A DNA stretch of 64,000 nt from Pseudisothecium myosuroides (taxonomy: Eukaryota; Streptophyta; Bryopsida; Hypnales; Lembophyllaceae). This document shows, in pieces, positions 60,169 to 64,000 of this stretch (position 1 is its first letter; each line of letters starts with the position of its first letter). The notes under the pieces are model-generated. The model did not search any database. It had not been told where the DNA came from and saw only the letters and a program-made list of their open reading frames with translations. The stretch spans positions 23,312,001 to 23,376,000 of the forward strand of contig OX637295.1 in NCBI GenBank assembly GCA_951799445.1. Reading direction: 5' to 3'. A program made the position numbers and the translations under genes.

Positions 60169-63100
60169 CAGTAGAACCTCTCTAAGGGTACGTTCGCACC
60201 TGCTGTTAATTAAAATTCCAGTGTCATTACAGAGGGGGTTGTTAGACACAATGTCTCACTGAGCCTCTTTCGGGGGCAGGGCTGGGATGCGGGCAGATCA
60301 GGGGCTGCTCCACAGCCCTCTGAGGACCCCACAATCTGCTTCTAATTTTGGTTTATAATTGATTTTTCCAACAAAGTAGAATAGAATGAACTGGTACACA
60401 AGATTTTCAATAAGAAAATTGAACCAATGATGTGGATCTTGTGCCAAATATTTCATTCTTGTCACATATTCATTTACACCCCGTAGCCAATTTTGTGTTG
60501 AAGTGGGAGAGGAGAGAAGCTCTTTATACTAGTGGAATAGTGGTGGGTGAAACAAACCATGTGGGATATGTGAATTAGGACAAAAAAGAGCTCCTCCACT
60601 CATGGTCAAGTGGAAATGCAGGAATTGTGATAAAAGTCAAATTTCAAACCTCATTTGGACATAGTAGACTATATTTTTCAAAAAAACTTCAAACCAAGAA
60701 AAGTTGGGGAATCAAGTACACTTTTATCTCCAAAAATCCGTTTGAGATTTCAACACTCCACCTAAAACTTTTGAACAAATTTCAGAGGAGGTGTTTGAAA
60801 ATGTCCAAGAAAATGTCCCTTCCATCCCACCCCCTTTAGAATTTGTCTACAACTCTTATATGAGGCTTCAAAATCTCAAGCGGATTTTAGGAATAAATGT
60901 TAGCTTGCTTCTCCCACTTCTTCTAGTTCAATTTTTTTTTGAAGGAAGCTATTATATTATGTCCAAATGAAGTCTAAAATTCAACTTTGAACACAATTCT
61001 TGCATTTCTAGTTACATCTCAAATTCTTAAGAACTTTAAATCAATATTTCATCATTATTGAAACAACATGACAAACACAAAGTAGCCATTAAGGTTGTCT
61101 CAGTAATGTCCCAAGTTATATTGAATCAATGTTGTAAATCAAAGGTATTGTTTCAATAATTCAAATATGGTGGTGTAGGAATATTGAATCAACAATTATT
61201 CGAAGGTATTGTTTCAACATTTTCAATATGGTGGAGTAGAATATTGAATCAACAATTATTCATGGTTGAATTCTTTGAAATCATATTCTACAAGGGTTTC
61301 TCAAGACTTCAAAATAAAAAAAATAATCACTTCATTGTGTGCTTGTAAGTGCTTGTTCTATTTTAATCGATTCATGCTTTCAAGTTGAAATGTTTAAATT
61401 TTAGTTCAAGATTCAAGAATGTTGTCAAATTTTAATTTTTTGCAGTAAAATTGCTCCCAACTTCTATAACAGAGAGCTCATTGGGGTTTTAATGGGGGAA
61501 TGACACCCTTGTACAATTCATACCTTTCAATCCATGTTGATATTCTACATCAAAACAACATTGGGATTTTGAAAATGTTGATGGATATCTTATGCCAATT
61601 GTTCAACCCTTCAGGTATTGCAAGCACTTGTTGATAGATTTATGATGATAAAAGAAACTTGTCAATATCCAAAATTTCAATTACCTGAAAATGCAAAAGG
61701 AGACTATTTCCTCTCTCAAGCTAATTATATTGGGTTTGAATATTGGGATGTGATGCAAATACTTATTTATTTATTTACTAGGTTTGTATGAAGATGGTAT
61801 TGTACACACAATAACCCTTTGGTTTAGTAGGATGTCAAAGCATGTCGGAGCTCTTATCACATAGAAGGTATCTTACAAGAAATGTAACTTCTTATGAGAA
61901 GGTATGCAATATGTAATAATTTCAAATTTAATTGTCTATTGATGACATGTTAAAACAATTTAACTTTTTTTCATACATTTAACCATTACGTAAACATGGT
62001 AAAATATTCCATCAATGTTTCAAATGACATTAGATTGATTTTTAGTTGTAAAATTACTTTGAAAACGTATAGTAAAAATGTTGAAATAACAATGAAACAA
62101 GGGGGGAGGAAAATTTGAGATGTAACTATGAACGGCTTTATTTTCTATAAACAAAATTGAAAGGTGTTGAATATGGTACAATTTTAGTAGTGGAGAATTT
62201 GCAAAGAGGGGTTGGAAGGGACATGTTTATAGAACTGAACACCATTGTCCTCGATTATTTTCTTCCAAATTACTCAATCCTATGTAATTTTAGAGCTCAT
62301 CATTGCTTACATTTTGAAAACATTTTTTCTTTGATTAGTTTTAAAAATTCATTTATTTTTTCTAAACTTACTGCAAATTAAATGGAATTTATTTCCCAAA
62401 TGCCAAAAGTCAATTCAAACCAGACCTACATGTGCTATTAATAGTATGTAACATTGTACAAACTTTCTGACATTCTTACTTTGTTTGATGTTCAAATTTA
62501 TGATTAGAAAATATTCATATCAAGCTTTTAATATCTTTCATGATTAGTATTTGTCAAATCAATTGAAAAACACATAACTTTTAAGTACTTGAAAAGTACA
62601 ATTTTTTTCATTGCTTGAATGAAAGTTTGTTGTGGTTGACAAAACTTATGCATTACACATATATATATGAAACAAATATGTACAATGGAGGGTTGACAAT
62701 AAAAACATTACTACTTAGATTCTCATAAAGTAATTATGTGTACATGTGATTGAATATGCAATTGCACATTGTTTGTATACAGAAACTACCAAACTCTTGT
62801 AGGATTTTAGTAGAAGTCAGTATAGTACTCTAAAATCTCCTCAAAAAAAAAAAATTGAACTAGAAGAAGTGGGAGAAGCAAGCTAACATTTATTCCTAAA
62901 ATCCGCTTGAGATTTTGAAGCCTCATATAAGAGTTGTAGACAAATTCTAAAGGGGGTGGGATGGAAGGGACATTTTCTTGGACATTTTCAAACACCTCCT
63001 CTGAAATTTGTTCAAAAGTTTTAGGTGGAGTGTTGAAATCTCAAACGGATTTTTGGAGATAAAAGTGTACTTGATTCCCCAACTTTTCTTGGTTTGAAGT

Positions 63101-64000
63101 TTTTTTGAAAAATATAGTCTACTATGTCCAAATGAGGTTTGAAATTTGACTTTTATCACAATTCCTGCATTTCCACTTGACCATGAGTGGAGGAGCTCTT
63201 TTTTGTCCTAATTCACATATCCCACATGGTTTGTTTCACCCACCACTATTCCACTAGTATAAAGAGCTTCTCTCTTCTCCCACTTCAACACAAAATTGGC
63301 TATGGGGTGTAAATGAATATGTGACAAGAATGAAATATGTGGCACAAGATCCACATCATTGGTTCAATTTTCTTATTGAAAATCTTGTGTACCAGTTCAT
63401 TCTATTCTACTTTGTTGGAAAAATCAATTATAAACCAAAATTAGAAGCAGATTGTGGGGTCCTCAGAGGGCTGTGGAGCAGCCCCTGATCTGCCCGCATC
63501 CCAGCCCTGCCCCCGAAAGAGGCTCAGTGAGACATTGTGTCTAACAACCCCCTCTGTAATGACACTGGAATTTTAATTAACAGCAGGTGCGAACGTACCC
63601 TAAGTTGATCCCCTCTAAGTTAATAAAACGTTGTCAGGAAGTATTAATCGTCGATCCCAACCAATGAATGGGGAGTGCCGGTAGTTAGTTACAAGTTAGC
63701 CGGTTGAAATCAGGATTTGCCTAATTGGTTTCAAAATCTTCGGAAAAAAACCGATCATTTAAGAGAAAAATTAAAGAATATTCTTTCTTTTTTAAAGGCC
63801 TAGCCGAGAAAATGCTTCAAACAACCGGTTGGTCCGAGAAATTGTAGGATTTTAGCCGGTTGAGCTGAAAAACTCCCCGGACTGTGATCCCAACTTAACA
63901 GTATGAACCACATACGAACATGATGACCCTCCCTAATGTAATAACCTCTCTAACTCAATGTGTCAGACCGGTCCCAACTCTATCAACTTAGAGAGGTTCT
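60169..64000. mobile_element. pogo-like element, disrupted, right end at or just past the window edge
   Basis: The left end reads CAGTAGAACCTCTCTAAG. After the nested Harbinger-like element it resumes TTGATCCCCTCTAAGTTAAT. The window's last bases (ATCAACTTAGAGAGGTTCT) are the inverse of AGAACCTCTCTAAGTTGAT, so the right TIR is nearly complete. The style matches the pogo/Tigger-like element at 9619. Only about 0.4 kb of its own sequence is present, with no transposase. The duplication cannot be checked because the right flank is outside. Confidence 0.7.
60186..63600. mobile_element. PIF/Harbinger-like foldback element, 3.4 kb, TAA duplication
   Basis: It begins GGGTACGTTCGCACCTGCTG and ends with the exact complement. 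TAA lies on both sides (60183-60185 and 63601-63603), and the host's other TIR shows a single TAA there. The arms are near-perfect inverted repeats of about 755 bp (60186-60940 and 62843-63600). TAA/TTA duplications with GGG termini fit PIF/Harbinger. The 1.9-kb centre is AT-rich, with a two-copy repeat around 61155-61260 (ATTGAATCAACAATTATTC), and no recognisable transposase. Identical frames in the two arms (70 codons) come from the inverted repeat. Confidence 0.85.

Noticed and set aside
60627..63159. Identical 70-codon frames at 60627-60839 (+) and 63159-62947 (-)
   Set aside because: Same sequence in the two inverted arms of the Harbinger-like element; not independent evidence of coding.
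1..64000. tRNA, rRNA, snRNA, CRISPR and telomere repeats
   Set aside because: No tRNA B-box with a foldable cloverleaf, no rRNA cores, no regularly spaced repeats and no telomeric arrays were seen by eye; a covariance-model search (tRNAscan-SE, Infernal) would be decisive.

Overview
The window looks like nuclear DNA of a land plant or close streptophyte relative. It is AT-rich and gene-poor, its genes have many short exons with GT-AG introns, and it is packed with DNA transposons. Plant-type proteins (the start of a PRP43/DHX15-like helicase, a SIN3-like PAH protein) sit beside piggyBac-like, pogo/Tigger-like and Tc1-like remnants. That mixture suggests a seed-free lineage such as a bryophyte or lycophyte, but this is inference. 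I found no tRNA, rRNA, organellar block or CRISPR array.

Left end (1-12.4 kb). A helicase gene leaves the window on the minus strand (200..1). Next comes an 11-exon gene for a type I membrane protein with von Willebrand A and Cache domains, alpha2delta-like (copy A, 3459-9097, +). A pogo/Tigger-like element (9619-10457) follows, then a two-exon minus-strand gene with two SIN3-type PAH domains (12403-10990).

Middle (12.4-53 kb). I support no intact gene here. The DNA is nested transposable elements whose boundaries can be read from terminal inverted repeats (TIRs) and target-site duplications (TSDs). They are a TTAA-flanked, piggyBac-like non-autonomous family (seven copies plus one half copy) with a decayed piggyBac transposase at 34.7-37.5 kb; a GGGTGATTGC family with 4-bp TSDs (three copies, one a 1.1-kb near-palindrome); CACTA elements with 3-bp TSDs; two CATTAGA-ended MITEs; a 70-bp minisatellite; a diverged pair of LTR-like repeats with TATA boxes; and a decayed Tc1-like transposase.

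Right end (53.4-64 kb). Copy B of the VWA-Cache gene runs on the minus strand (59433-53399), so the two copies form a convergent inverted duplication about 44 kb apart. Aligning them by eye exposes later insertions: a Stowaway MITE in an intron of A, an in-frame 153-bp insertion inside an exon of A, and about 0.5 kb and 0.18 kb of extra DNA in introns of B. The window ends in a pogo-like element broken by a 3.4-kb Harbinger-like foldback element.

Exon structures were deduced from splice consensus, phase continuity and agreement between the two copies; none is confirmed by transcript data.
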